From Allochromatium vinosum DSM 180 (lineage in GTDB: Bacteria; Pseudomonadota; Gammaproteobacteria; Chromatiales; Chromatiaceae): a stretch of DNA of 64,000 nt. A program made the position numbers and the translations under genes. How positions within the stretch are numbered: position 1 is the first letter of the stretch; each line of letters begins with the position of its first letter. The stretch lies in assembly GCF_000025485.1 (NCBI RefSeq), contig NC_013851.1:1713154-1777153 (forward strand), written 5' to 3'. Positions 1-11,924 of this stretch are shown here, one piece after another. Below the pieces are notes generated by a model. It saw only the letters and a list, made by a program, of their open reading frames with translations. It made no database searches and had not been told where the DNA came from.

Positions 1-1039
1 CGATGTCGCCGAAGCGACACTTCTCGGCAAACTTCAGGTGCAGGATCTCGGAGACCACGCGTGCGGCCTCGTCGCGCTCGTCGCGGCAGCGGATGACGCG
101 GGCGCGCTCGCCGGGGCCGTGCTCGCTCCACAGCCGTTTCTCGAACACATGCGGGTTGTTGGCGATCAGGGTGTTGGCCAGCCCCAGGATGCGCGCGCTG
201 GAACGATAGTTCTGCTCCAGCATGATGACCCGCAGGGCCGGATAGTCCTCCTGGAGCCGCGCCAGGTTCTCGGGCCGCGCGCCGCGCCAGGCATAGATCG
301 ACTGATCGTCGTCGCCGACCACGGTGAAGGCCCCGCGCGCGCCGGTCAACTGGCGCACCAGCTCGTACTGGGCGCTGTTGGTGTCCTGATACTCGTCGAC
401 CAGCAGATAGCGGATGCGTCCGCGCCACTGTTCCAGGATCGCCGGCTGGCTGCGGAACAGGCGCGTCGGCGCCAGGATCAGATCATCGAAGTCCACCGCG
501 TTGTAGATGCGCAGACGACGCTCGTAGTCGGCATAGAGTGCCGCGAGCCGCGCCTCGAAGGCATCCTCGGCGAGCTGGGCCGCACGCTCGGGGTCGACGA
601 GATCGTTCTTCCAGCGCGAGATCCGGTGCTGCACCGCCCCTGGACTGAGCGCATCGGCCTCGGCCAGACCGCGTAACCCCTCCTTGAGCAGCGACTCGGC
701 ATCCTGGGCGTCGAGCAGGGCAAAACCCGAATGCAGACCGGCCGCCTCGGGATGACGGCGCAGGATCTCCAGCCCCAGCCGATGGAAGGTCGAGATGGCC
801 AGTCCGCGCGTCTGGGTGCCCTTGAGCTGATGGCTCACCCGCTCGCGCATCTCGCGCGCGGCCTTGTTGGTAAAGGTCACGGCCCGGATATGCCGGGGCG
901 CGAGTCCGATCTGCTCGATCAGGTGTGCGATCTTCTGGGTGATGACGCGCGTCTTGCCCGAACCGGCGCCGGCGAGCACCAGCAGCGGGCCGGCGGTGTA
1001 GTGCACGGCGTCGAGTTGTCGCGGATTGAGTTCGGCCAT
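1..1039 (-). CDS. rep: ATP-dependent DNA helicase Rep, N-terminal part
   Basis: Reading leftward from an ATG at 1039, one frame stays open to the window edge, so the C-terminus is missing. It encodes a superfamily 1A 3'-5' helicase. Visible motifs are the Walker A segment GAGSGKT near residue 25, the motif AVTFTNKAAREM, the DEYQDTN Walker B region and GDDDQSIYAWRGA. The start MAELNPRQLDAV and the segment FHRLGLEILRR match Rep more closely than UvrD, which is why Rep is preferred. Rep displaces proteins ahead of the replication fork. It is divergent from the DUF2782 gene. Family call is firm; Rep versus UvrD is fairly sure. Confidence 0.85.
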   Translation of the reverse strand, partial: MAELNPRQLDAVHYTAGPLLVLAGAGSGKTRVITQKIAHLIEQIGLAPRHIRAVTFTNKAAREMRERVSHQLKGTQTRGLAISTFHRLGLEILRRHPEAAGLHSGFALLDAQDAESLLKEGLRGLAEADALSPGAVQHRISRWKNDLVDPERAAQLAEDAFEARLAALYADYERRLRIYNAVDFDDLILAPTRLFRSQPAILEQWRGRIRYLLVDEYQDTNSAQYELVRQLTGARGAFTVVGDDDQSIYAWRGARPENLARLQEDYPALRVIMLEQNYRSSARILGLANTLIANNPHVFEKRLWSEHGPGERARVIRCRDERDEAARVVSEILHLKFAEKCRFGDI

Positions 1040-1161
1040 GATGTCGGGGCGCGTTCGGGCGGAGCAGGCGGGGAGGGCGCATTATGCCCGATCGGGCGAG
1101 CAATCCGGAGCGGATCGTACTACCATTCGGGCCATGTTCCCCGACCTGGCCTGGTGATCCC

Positions 1162-1521
1162 GTGCTCAACCGACGACTTGCCGTTCTGATCCTCGCGTCC
1201 TGCCTGACGACCGCCCACGCTCAAGAAGCTCAAGAAGAAGCGGAGGCACCAGACGCCGGCGGATTCCTTCAGGCCCCCGAGGTCGTGCCGTCCCCGGTCA
1301 CGGGCGAGGCGGTCGAACCGGATATTACCATCCGCGAGTCCGGCGACGAGATCGTCTACGAATATCGGGTGCGCGGCGTGCTGTATATGGTGCGGGTGCA
1401 GCCGCAAGTCGGGCCGGCCTATTATTTCTATGACATCAATGGGGATGGGCTGATCGACGCCCAGGAGCGCGCGGCGCGTAACACCTCCGTGCCGCAATGG
1501 GTGTTGTTCGAGTGGAAATGA
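1162..1521 (+). CDS. DUF2782 family exported protein
   Basis: A small protein of about 119 residues. The GTG at 1162 is chosen because it gives a clean signal peptide (MLNRRLAVLILASCLTTAHA, cleaved before QEAQ); an in-frame ATG at 1084 would add an unlikely N-terminal stretch. The mature protein is acidic and then has the family signature YEYRVRGVLYMVRVQPQVGP followed by a YYFYDINGDG segment, which looks like a DUF2782 domain. The DINGDG loop resembles a calcium loop, but that is only a resemblance. Predicted periplasmic; function unknown. It is divergent from rep, with a 12-base palindrome (GCCCGATCGGGC) near 1086 between them. Confidence 0.75.
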   Translation: MLNRRLAVLILASCLTTAHAQEAQEEAEAPDAGGFLQAPEVVPSPVTGEAVEPDITIRESGDEIVYEYRVRGVLYMVRVQPQVGPAYYFYDINGDGLIDAQERAARNTSVPQWVLFEWK

Positions 1522-1563
1522 GGCGTGCTGGAATCGCGCCCCGTTCGAACCGCGCGGCGCGGG

Positions 1564-1929
1564 TCAAACGGCGCTGAGTCCTGACCCGGCCTGGGCGTCG
1601 AAGGCGGTGTGCGGCATGGGGGGCATGGGGGGCATGAGCGACTCGGCGCTCGACTGCAAGAGATCGGGATGGGTGTCACGGAACATGACGCCGATTCCGG
1701 CGTTGTCCTGATGGACCACGATGGCGGGGATGCGCCAATCGCGGTCCATGTCCCGGACCTCGAGCACCACCAGGGTACCTGTGGGCAAGGTCAGATTGCT
1801 GACCTCGAGATACATGCCCTGGTCGGAAAGATTACGTCCCCTGGCGCTGCGGAAGCGGCGGTTGCGATACTGGATCTGGACTTCGATGTCACTCGCACGG
1901 CGCGTGCGGTAGCGATGCTCGATACTCAT
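1564..1929 (-). CDS. PilZ domain protein
   Basis: A 121-residue single-domain protein. It carries the two PilZ c-di-GMP binding signatures: an arginine cluster RYRTRR near residues 6-11 and NLSDQG near residues 34-39 (the D/NxSxxG motif). The rest is the expected beta-barrel pattern. The tail has a repeated Met-Pro-Pro segment (LMPPMPPMP) from a GGGGGGCAT repeat in the DNA. The start at 1929 has GGAG about seven bases upstream. It probably acts as a c-di-GMP receptor in the cytoplasm; target unknown. No cyclase or phosphodiesterase lies next to it. It converges with the DUF2782 gene. Confidence 0.85.
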   Translation of the reverse strand: MSIEHRYRTRRASDIEVQIQYRNRRFRSARGRNLSDQGMYLEVSNLTLPTGTLVVLEVRDMDRDWRIPAIVVHQDNAGIGVMFRDTHPDLLQSSAESLMPPMPPMPHTAFDAQAGSGLSAV

Positions 1930-2050
1930 TGGTTGACTCCGGAGGCATCCTCGTTGCCTCGCTATGTTAGGCGCGGATGTTGACGATTGTATTCAGCGCC
2001 CATGACGAGCCCGTGAACGGGCATCCGATCGTGCGCCGGATTGGTGCATG

Positions 2051-2371
2051 TCAGGCGGTCTGGCACGAGTAGGTGGCACTGAGCCGGCTCACCTTCGGAC
2101 TATCCTTGAATACGGCGGCCTCGATCTGATTCCGGTCGCGAATGCCGCGTGCGCGCAGATAGTGCCAGATAGCGGCGGCGAAGAATTCGGCGTCCTCGCG
2201 CAGAAAATCGAAGCCAAAGGTGCTCATGTAGTGAGCAAGGATGGTGTCGGCATGTCTGGCCGCGAATTCCTGTTCCGTCAAACGGCTGTCCGTGAGTAAT
2301 CGTGCTTCGGTCTCAGGTGTCATGGCCAGATCTTCGAAGAACCCCCGGCCAATGCGAATGAGCTCGGTCAT
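2051..2371 (-). CDS. Hypothetical protein, small and soluble
   Basis: About 106 residues, no family recognised. The ATG at 2371 (MTELIRIGRGFFED) is preferred over one at 2404 because it is preceded by a GGGGGCGGA purine stretch suitable as a ribosome binding site. The protein is rich in Glu, Asp, Ala and Phe, appears alpha-helical, and has no signal peptide or membrane span. A TATATAAATA stretch upstream at about 2410-2425 could hold a -10 element. The C-terminus (SRLSATYSCQTA) has a single Cys. It stands alone between a PilZ gene and polA. GC-typical codon use and a plausible start support it being real. Confidence 0.55.
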   Translation of the reverse strand: MTELIRIGRGFFEDLAMTPETEARLLTDSRLTEQEFAARHADTILAHYMSTFGFDFLREDAEFFAAAIWHYLRARGIRDRNQIEAAVFKDSPKVSRLSATYSCQTA

Positions 2372-2785
2372 GGTCTTCCGCCCCCGTTGAAAATCAATAA
2401 TCAATGTCTGAAGTATTTATATAACAACTTCGTTAAGTTCTCGTGACGGTCGCGCCGGTTCGTGGGCCTGCATGTGCGATCTGCCGTCCAGCGTTGTGAA
2501 TTAATTTCTTTAAGGCAATAAATGAGCCATCCGGGAGTCAGGCGGCTGGCTGGAACGACAGGCAAGCGTGGGCGCCGAGAGCGCAGCAGGGCTGCTCGGT
2601 GATGACGGCTTGGGATGAAGTGGGTTCAATCAAAACAAAGACCCCCGAGGCTCGGGGTCAGGGCCTCGGGGGAACATTCCCCGGCCAGGGGAAGCCGGGG
2701 ATTGGGGCCGTCATCCAGGGGGAGAAATGCCCGGTCCCGTTTCGCTCGAAAACTCCGACTGTCGGGATCGGATTTGGTTCCCGGC
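2372..2785. other. Intergenic region upstream of small orphan and downstream of polA
   Basis: About 410 bases without a convincing gene. The left third is relatively AT-rich (TATATAAATA on the minus strand) and probably holds the promoter of the leftward orphan gene. The right part holds the polA terminator. Short frames that cross it have no recognisable similarity and are read as chance openings. Confidence 0.5.
2627..2672 (-). terminator. Rho-independent terminator of polA
   Basis: A perfect 10-base inverted repeat, CCCCCGAGGC at 2642-2651 and GCCTCGGGGG at 2663-2672, with an 11-base loop. Read leftward, the stem is followed directly by TCTTTGTTTTGATT, a T-rich run. It lies about 115 bases after the polA stop codon. 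Confidence 0.8.
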
Positions 2786-5521
2786 TCAGTGCGCGTCGTC
2801 CCAGTTCGCGCCCTCGCCGATGTCGACCACCAGGGGAACGGCCAGCTCGGCGGCGGTCTCCATCGCGGCGCACACCCGTGCACGGGTTTCCTCGACCGCC
2901 GACTCGGCAACCTCCAGCACCAGTTCGTCGTGGACCTGGAGGATGAGCCGGGCCGCCGGCTGTTCGGCTTCGATCCAGGCATCGACGGCGATCATGGCGC
3001 GCTTGATGATGTCGGCGGCCGTGCCCTGCATTGGTGCATTGATGGCGGTACGCTCGGCGGCGGCGCGTCTGGCCTGGTTGCCGTGGCCGATCTCGGGCAG
3101 GTGCAGTCGGCGACCGAAGAGCGTCTCGACATAGCCGTCCTCGCGCACCTGCCGGCGGGTGCGGTCCATGAAGTCACGCACGCCCGGATAGCGCTCGAAA
3201 TAGCGGTCGACGTACTCCTGAGCCGCGCCGCGCTCGATGCCGAGCTGACGGGCGAGTCCGAACGCCGACATGCCGTAGATGAGCCCGAAGTTGATGGCCT
3301 TGGCCGAACGGCGCTGTTCTCCGGTGACATCCTCGGGTGCCAGCCCCAGGATCTCGGCTGCGGTGGCGCGATGGATGTCCTGACCGCCGGCGAAGGCGGC
3401 GAGCAGGCGTTCGTCGCCCGAGAGATGAGCCATGATCCGCAGTTCGATCTGCGAATAGTCGGCGGCGAGCAGGCGATGACCGGACGCCGCGATGAAGGCG
3501 CGGCGGATGCGCCGCCCCTCCTCGGTGCGGATCGGGATGTTCTGGAGGTTGGGATCGCTCGACGACAGCCGTCCGGTGGCCGTGACCGCCTGATGATAGG
3601 AGGTGTGGACGCGCCCGGTGTCGCGGTCGACCATGCGCGGCAGCTTGTCGGTGTAGGTCGACCTGAGCTTGGACAGTCCGCGATGGTCGAGGATGATCCG
3701 GGGCAGTTCATGGCCCTCGGCGGCCAGACGTTCGAGCACATCCTCGGAGGTCGAGGGCGCGCCCTTGGGCGTCTTGGCGACCACCGGCAGCCCCAGCTCG
3801 TCGAAGAAGATGGCGCCGATCTGCTTGGGTGAGCCGAGATTGAAGCGTCGGCCCGCGACCCGGTAGGCGGATTCCTCCAGTTCGAGGATTTTGCGCGCCA
3901 GCTCGGCGCTCTGCGTGGCGAGCCGGGCGCTGTCGATCAGCACTCCGGCGCGTTCCAGGCGCGAGAGCACCGGCACCAGCGGCATCTCGATCTCGCGATA
4001 GAGGCGCTCGAGCGCGGGCACGGCCGCCAGACGCGGCTGGAAGACCCGATGCAGGCGCAGCGTGACCTCGGCATCCTCGGCGGCATAGGGACCGGCCTGC
4101 TCCAGCGGCACCTGATCGAAACCGATCTGTTTGGCGCCCTTGCCGGCGACGTCCTCGAAGCGGATGGTGTCATGGTCGAGAAAGCGCTTGGCCAGCGAGT
4201 CCAGATCATGGCGCGCGGTGCTGTCGAGCACATAGCTCTCGAGCAGTGTGTCGTGAGCGATGCCGCGCAGGGCGATGTCATAGCGGGCGAGCACGCTCAT
4301 GTCGTACTTGAGGTTCTGGCCGACCTTGGGGCGGCCGGGGTCTTCCAGAAGCGGCTTCAATCGGGCCAGGACGCGATCGCGGTCGAGCTGATCGGGTGCG
4401 CCCGGATAGACGTGCGCGAGCGGAACATAGGCGGCGCGTCCGGGTTCGAGCGCGAACGAGACGCCGACCAGCTCGGCCTGCATGGCGTCGAGTGCGGTGG
4501 TCTCGGTGTCGAAGGCGAAGAGGTCGGCTGTTTGCAGGCGACTCAGCCAATCCTCCAGAGCCGCTTCGGTCAGTATCAGCTCGTACTGTGGTTCGGTGCC
4601 GGCCTCGGACTCCGTCGAGTGCTCGGCCTCGTGCGAGCGTGCAGCGGTCGGCGCGCCGGCGACTCCGACCCCATCGAGCGTCGCCAGCAGGCGGCGCGAT
4701 TCCAGTCGCTCATACCAGTTGCGCAGCGTCTCGACGTCCGGCGGGGTGGGGCGCAGATCGGTCGGCCCGAGATCGAGTGCGACATCGCGCTTGATGGTGG
4801 TGAGGTCGCGCGCCAGCGGCAACTGATCGAGCACCGCGCGCAGCGACTCGCCGATCTTGCCCTTGATCGTACCGGCCTGAGCCATGACGCCGTCGAGATC
4901 GCCGTATTCGGCGATCCACTTGGCCGCCGTCTTGGGGCCGCACTTGGGCACGCCGGGGACGTTGTCGACGCTGTCGCCCATCAGGGCCAGATAGTCGACG
5001 ATGCGTTCGGGCGGCACGCCGAACTTCTCGCGCACGCCGTCCGGATCGAGCCGGGTGCCGGTCATGGTGTTGATCAGGGTCACGTGTTCGCCGACCAGTT
5101 GCGCCAGATCCTTGTCCCCGGTCGAGATCAGGGTCGGCAGACCCGTTGCCGCCGCTTGCGTGGCCAGGGTTCCGATCACATCATCGGCCTCGACTCCCGG
5201 CACCACCAGCAGCGGCAGTCCCATGGCGCGGATGATCGTCCGCAGCGGCTCGATCTGCGCTCGCAGATCCTCCGGCATCGCCGGGCGGTTGGCCTTGTAG
5301 TCGGGATAGCGGTCGTGACGGAAGCCGCGCCCGCCGGCATCGAAGACCACACCGATGTACTCGGGTCGATGATCCTCGATGAGCTTTCGCAACATATTGA
5401 GTACGCCAACCAGCGCCCCGGTCGGCTCGCCTCGCGAGTTGGTCAGCTTGGGCAGCGCATGATAGGCCCGAAAAAGATAGCCGGAGGCGTCGACGAGGAT
5501 CAATGGATATTGGGGTATCAT
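2786..5521 (-). CDS. polA: DNA polymerase I
   Basis: About 911 residues starting at [17 protein letters not shown] (ATG at 5521); an upstream in-frame ATG at 5542 would add seven residues. Domain order is the 5'-3' exonuclease (about 1-295), 3'-5' proofreading exonuclease (about 305-510, with [13 protein letters not shown] so the DxE pair is present) and polymerase (about 520-911, with [29 protein letters not shown] and [10 protein letters not shown]). All three activities look intact. It fills gaps and removes RNA primers during replication and repair. It is divergent from the CHASE-domain kinase and ends before a strong terminator. Confidence 0.97.
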   Translation of the reverse strand: MIPQYPLILVDASGYLFRAYHALPKLTNSRGEPTGALVGVLNMLRKLIEDHRPEYIGVVFDAGGRGFRHDRYPDYKANRPAMPEDLRAQIEPLRTIIRAMGLPLLVVPGVEADDVIGTLATQAAATGLPTLISTGDKDLAQLVGEHVTLINTMTGTRLDPDGVREKFGVPPERIVDYLALMGDSVDNVPGVPKCGPKTAAKWIAEYGDLDGVMAQAGTIKGKIGESLRAVLDQLPLARDLTTIKRDVALDLGPTDLRPTPPDVETLRNWYERLESRRLLATLDGVGVAGAPTAARSHEAEHSTESEAGTEPQYELILTEAALEDWLSRLQTADLFAFDTETTALDAMQAELVGVSFALEPGRAAYVPLAHVYPGAPDQLDRDRVLARLKPLLEDPGRPKVGQNLKYDMSVLARYDIALRGIAHDTLLESYVLDSTARHDLDSLAKRFLDHDTIRFEDVAGKGAKQIGFDQVPLEQAGPYAAEDAEVTLRLHRVFQPRLAAVPALERLYREIEMPLVPVLSRLERAGVLIDSARLATQSAELARKILELEESAYRVAGRRFNLGSPKQIGAIFFDELGLPVVAKTPKGAPSTSEDVLERLAAEGHELPRIILDHRGLSKLRSTYTDKLPRMVDRDTGRVHTSYHQAVTATGRLSSSDPNLQNIPIRTEEGRRIRRAFIAASGHRLLAADYSQIELRIMAHLSGDERLLAAFAGGQDIHRATAAEILGLAPEDVTGEQRRSAKAINFGLIYGMSAFGLARQLGIERGAAQEYVDRYFERYPGVRDFMDRTRRQVREDGYVETLFGRRLHLPEIGHGNQARRAAAERTAINAPMQGTAADIIKRAMIAVDAWIEAEQPAARLILQVHDELVLEVAESAVEETRARVCAAMETAAELAVPLVVDIGEGANWDDAH

Positions 5522-5615
5522 GAGAGGCGTGTTTGGATGCATTGGCCGTCAACGGACGTTCAACGGTAGCACAATCAGCGCTGTCGCTGGCTTTTTGCCT
5601 TTAAGCGAGATCTTT

Positions 5616-8333
<2,718 letters not shown>

Positions 8334-8344
8334 GTGCGCTCTGG

Positions 8345-11300
8345 TCAGGCGCCGTGCTCGACGGCAATCCCAAGCCGGTCGGCCAGCACGCGCACCGCTG
8401 CCACCCCGCTGCGGGCATCGAAGTTTCCGAGCGCTTCGCGCAGGTCGACGAGCCGGTCGTCGGGCAGCTCGTGCGCGAGCCGTTTGACGGCTGATTCGGC
8501 GCCGATGATGTCGAACTCGTTGAGGGCGCTCAGGGCTGCATGCAGGAGCGGTGCGATCCGGCCGCGCTTGGCGGCGGATTCCGGTTCGGCCGCCATACCC
8601 GCCTCGGACACGACCGGCGTCTCGCGCGCGTAGCGGGCGATGGAGTCGAGCGCTGTCTCCAGGGCTGACTGCAGGGCCGTCATGGACGTTGCGTCCGACT
8701 CGGCCGCGACCGGATCGGCCATCAGCGACTCCAGTCTGCCGGCCTGCGACGCAACCTCGGTGAGTCCCAGATTCCCGGCAACGCCTTTGAGCGTATGGAG
8801 CAGTTGCTGAGCCAGCGGCGGTTCGGCCGCTGCGAGGCGGCTGACCACATCGGCGTATTCCTGCGCGAACCGGCGCAGATAACGACGATAGGTTTCGGCC
8901 TCCTGCCACATGGTCAGCGCGCGATCGATCGCCAGTCCCGGTAGCGGCAAGGCGTTCGGTGCGTGCGTGGCTGACGTGGCGGCCGAGGCGGGCGGGTGCT
9001 CCGTGTCGGATGCCTTGAGCGTCGACGCCCGCGTCTGGCCCCGGTCGTCTGTCAGGCGCCGGATGACAGTCACCGCCTGCTCGACCTCGAAGGGCTTGGG
9101 GATGAAGTCATCCATTCCGGCCTCCTGGGCCAAGACCTCCTGGGAATGCAGCGCGCCGGCGGTGAGCGCCACCACCGGCAGGCGTGAGAGCTCCGGGATC
9201 TGGCGAATACGACGTGTGGCTTCGTGGCCATCCATGATCGGCATTTGCACATCCATCAGCACCAAGTCGACGGCATCCGGATGCGCCTGGAGCCAGTCGA
9301 GCGCCTGTTGACCATCGTTGGCCAGCGTGATCGTCGCCCCTTCGTCGCTAAAAATGCGCCGAGCGACCTCGCGGTTGATCTCGCTGTCGTCGACCACCAG
9401 CAGGCGCCGACCCGCGAGCCGTCGCGGCTGGCGGCGGACGCGCGCGGGTGTCTCGATCTTGCCGAGACGCCGGCCGCGCGCCTTGGCGACAGCGTCGTAC
9501 AAGGGGGTGGGGGTCAACGGCTTGGCGAGCACGGCCTCGATGATGTCGCCGTCGGGACGTTGCCGGATCTGGTCGGCCGGCGCCTGGGTCAACAGGAACA
9601 GCAGCGGCCGGCGTGACGCGGGCAGGGCCTGGCAGATGGCTTGAGCGGTCGCCAGCCCGTCGCGCTCCGGCCCCCAGTCCAGAAGCACCGCGGCATCCGG
9701 TCCCTGCAGGAACGAATGATTCAAGACAGCGTCCAGCACCGCGTCCCGCGAGTCCACCGAGGTCGCTGACCAGCCCAGGGCACTGACCGTCGCCCACAGC
9801 GCATCGCGGACACAGGGATGGTCGTCGCTGATCAGCACCTGTAGAGGCCGCGCCCGAGGCCGATCCGGCGCGTCCGGTTCGGTGCGGCCTAGCGGAACCT
9901 CGAACCAGAAGGTGCTGCCGACGCCCGGCGCACTCTCGACGCCCAGCCGTCCGCCCATGAGTTCGACCAGTTGCCGCGAGATCATCAGCCCGAGACCGGA
10001 GCCTCCGAAGCGGCGCGTGGTGGACGCATCCGCCTGCATGAAGGGCTGAAACAGCCGGGCCTGGGTCTCGGCATCGATGCCGATCCCCGTATCCCGAACC
10101 GTGAACCGCATCACGAGATTGGATGCGCTGGACTCGACAGGCGTGATCCGCACCTCGACCACGCCGGAGTCGGTGAACTTGATGGCATTGTTGGTGAGGT
10201 TGATGAGGATCTGGCCCAGTCGCAGCGGATCACCGAGCAGCGGCCAATCACAGTCGCGCGGCGGCACGATGGCCAGCGCGAGATCCTTGCCTCTGGCCGC
10301 CGTGGTCATGATGGTTGCCAGGTTGTCCAAGACCTGACTGAGCTGAAACCTGGTCTGTTCGATCAAAATCTTCCCCGACTCGATCTTGGAGACGTCGAGG
10401 ATGTCGTTGATGATGCCGAGCAGACTCTGGCCGGAGTGATAGATCTTGCGTGCCAGGTCGCACGCCTCCTCGGGCAGGTTTTCCTGACGCTCCAGTAGAT
10501 AGGCCAGCCCCAGCACGGCATTCATGGGAGTGCGGATCTCATGGCTCATGTTGGCCAGGAACTCGCTCCTGGCCTGTGCCAGCCGCAGCGCCTGCTCACG
10601 CGCCGCGCGCAGCTCGGCGGTACGCTCGGTCACGCGCTGCTCCAGGTCGGCATTGAGTCGCCGCACGGCCTCTTCGGCCTGGAGGCGCGCGGTGACATCG
10701 CTGCCGACGGAGAGGATTTCGCTCACCGCGCCGTGCGCGTCGCGGATCGCCTGGTTGGTCCAGCTCATCCAGACCCGGCGCCCATCGCGGCAGACGTTTT
10801 CGTTGATGTTGCTGCGATAGTCCTCCGGGTGCGCCAGGAGGTTTTCGATCAGTCCGCGGAGATCGGTCCCGGTCGATGTCTGGTCCGGCACCAGGATGTC
10901 GATGCGGCATTTGCCGACGACCTCCTCGGCACTCCAGCCGAAAAAGCGTTCGGCATACTCGTTGAAAAAGGTCAGGGTACCGTCGCGGGTCCAGCGGATG
11001 ATGGCGCTGCTGGCGCTCTGCACCAGCTCGCGGTAGCGTCGCTCGCTCTCGCGTAGCGCCGCTTCGGCCTGTTGCTGCTCGGTGATGTCGCGCAGGATGA
11101 AGGTGTAGGTTCTGGAGCCGAAGACGGACGCGCACGAGCTGCTGGCCTCGAGCGTGAGCATCCGCCCATCATGGCGTCGGCCTTCCACCACCACGTAACG
11201 GCGTTCATAGACCTGGGTGCCAGTCAGATCGCCCGGTGACTTGAGTTGGACCGGATTGCATTTGAGCCGCTCGTAGCCATCGCCCGGCAGCAGAAAGCCG

Positions 11301-11872
11301 ATGCCCTGGCCGAGCATTTCGCGCATGGCATAACCGAAGATGGCTTCGGCACCCTGGTTGTAGACCTGGATCCGGCCGTGTTCGTCGACGACCATGATGG
11401 CGTCCTGAACGCTGTCCAGAAGCGCGCGGAACTGCACCTTGGTCACCAGTGTCTGGCGGCGACGGTTGGCTTCCTGGAGCTCACGCTCGACCAGCACTCC
11501 CAGGCGCGCCAGATGCCCCTTGAGGATGTAGTCGTTCGCACCGGCCTTCATGGCGCGGACACCGATATCCTCATCTGCGGCATCCAGGAGGACGATGAGC
11601 GGAACGTCCGGCCATCCGCGTCGCATGCGAGCCAGAGCCTTGGGGTCGTCGAGGCCGGGCAGGCGATCGTCCGAGATGATGATGTCCCAGGGGCCGATCA
11701 GCCATGCTTCCCGGAGCTGCTCAACCGTTTCCACGCAGCGATGCTCGACCTGATATCCGGCCTCTTTTAGAGTGTGTACGAGCAGGCCGGCATCGTCGGC
11801 TGAGTCCTCCACGATCAGGAGGCGTAGGAGTGTCGGTGCCGTTTCCATTATCATCGCGTCCATTCCATCCAA
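8345..11872 (-). CDS. Cytoplasmic multi-domain hybrid histidine kinase (REC-PAS-PAS-HK-REC-REC-Hpt)
   Basis: About 1175 residues without membrane spans. Order: N-terminal receiver (about 15-130, LLIVEDSADD, SDDRLPG), two PAS domains (about 145-265 and 280-395), coiled linker, HisKA ([15 protein letters not shown]), HATPase_c (NNAIKF, DTGIGID, GGSGLGLMISR), a divergent receiver (ISDDHPC, LLDWG, LAKPL), a canonical receiver (VVDDSEINREV, LMDVQMPIMDG, PKPFE) and a C-terminal Hpt (LLHTLKGVAGNLG, phosphoacceptor His). Several ATGs sit at the start (11872, 11863, 11854, 11848), so the exact N-terminus is open. It is closely similar from HisKA onward to the neighbouring MASE3 kinase. No output response regulator lies beside it. 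Confidence 0.9.
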   Translation of the reverse strand: MDGMDAMIMETAPTLLRLLIVEDSADDAGLLVHTLKEAGYQVEHRCVETVEQLREAWLIGPWDIIISDDRLPGLDDPKALARMRRGWPDVPLIVLLDAADEDIGVRAMKAGANDYILKGHLARLGVLVERELQEANRRRQTLVTKVQFRALLDSVQDAIMVVDEHGRIQVYNQGAEAIFGYAMREMLGQGIGFLLPGDGYERLKCNPVQLKSPGDLTGTQVYERRYVVVEGRRHDGRMLTLEASSSCASVFGSRTYTFILRDITEQQQAEAALRESERRYRELVQSASSAIIRWTRDGTLTFFNEYAERFFGWSAEEVVGKCRIDILVPDQTSTGTDLRGLIENLLAHPEDYRSNINENVCRDGRRVWMSWTNQAIRDAHGAVSEILSVGSDVTARLQAEEAVRRLNADLEQRVTERTAELRAAREQALRLAQARSEFLANMSHEIRTPMNAVLGLAYLLERQENLPEEACDLARKIYHSGQSLLGIINDILDVSKIESGKILIEQTRFQLSQVLDNLATIMTTAARGKDLALAIVPPRDCDWPLLGDPLRLGQILINLTNNAIKFTDSGVVEVRITPVESSASNLVMRFTVRDTGIGIDAETQARLFQPFMQADASTTRRFGGSGLGLMISRQLVELMGGRLGVESAPGVGSTFWFEVPLGRTEPDAPDRPRARPLQVLISDDHPCVRDALWATVSALGWSATSVDSRDAVLDAVLNHSFLQGPDAAVLLDWGPERDGLATAQAICQALPASRRPLLFLLTQAPADQIRQRPDGDIIEAVLAKPLTPTPLYDAVAKARGRRLGKIETPARVRRQPRRLAGRRLLVVDDSEINREVARRIFSDEGATITLANDGQQALDWLQAHPDAVDLVLMDVQMPIMDGHEATRRIRQIPELSRLPVVALTAGALHSQEVLAQEAGMDDFIPKPFEVEQAVTVIRRLTDDRGQTRASTLKASDTEHPPASAATSATHAPNALPLPGLAIDRALTMWQEAETYRRYLRRFAQEYADVVSRLAAAEPPLAQQLLHTLKGVAGNLGLTEVASQAGRLESLMADPVAAESDATSMTALQSALETALDSIARYARETPVVSEAGMAAEPESAAKRGRIAPLLHAALSALNEFDIIGAESAVKRLAHELPDDRLVDLREALGNFDARSGVAAVRVLADRLGIAVEHGA

Positions 11873-11924
11873 TATGTCCGCCTGTCCGCGTCGGCTACAC
11901 TGTGGTCGACGGAGGCCGGTCTCG

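Noticed and set aside
4049-5569. 506-codon open frame opposite polA
   Set aside because: Antisense shadow; polA motifs are intact on the other strand.
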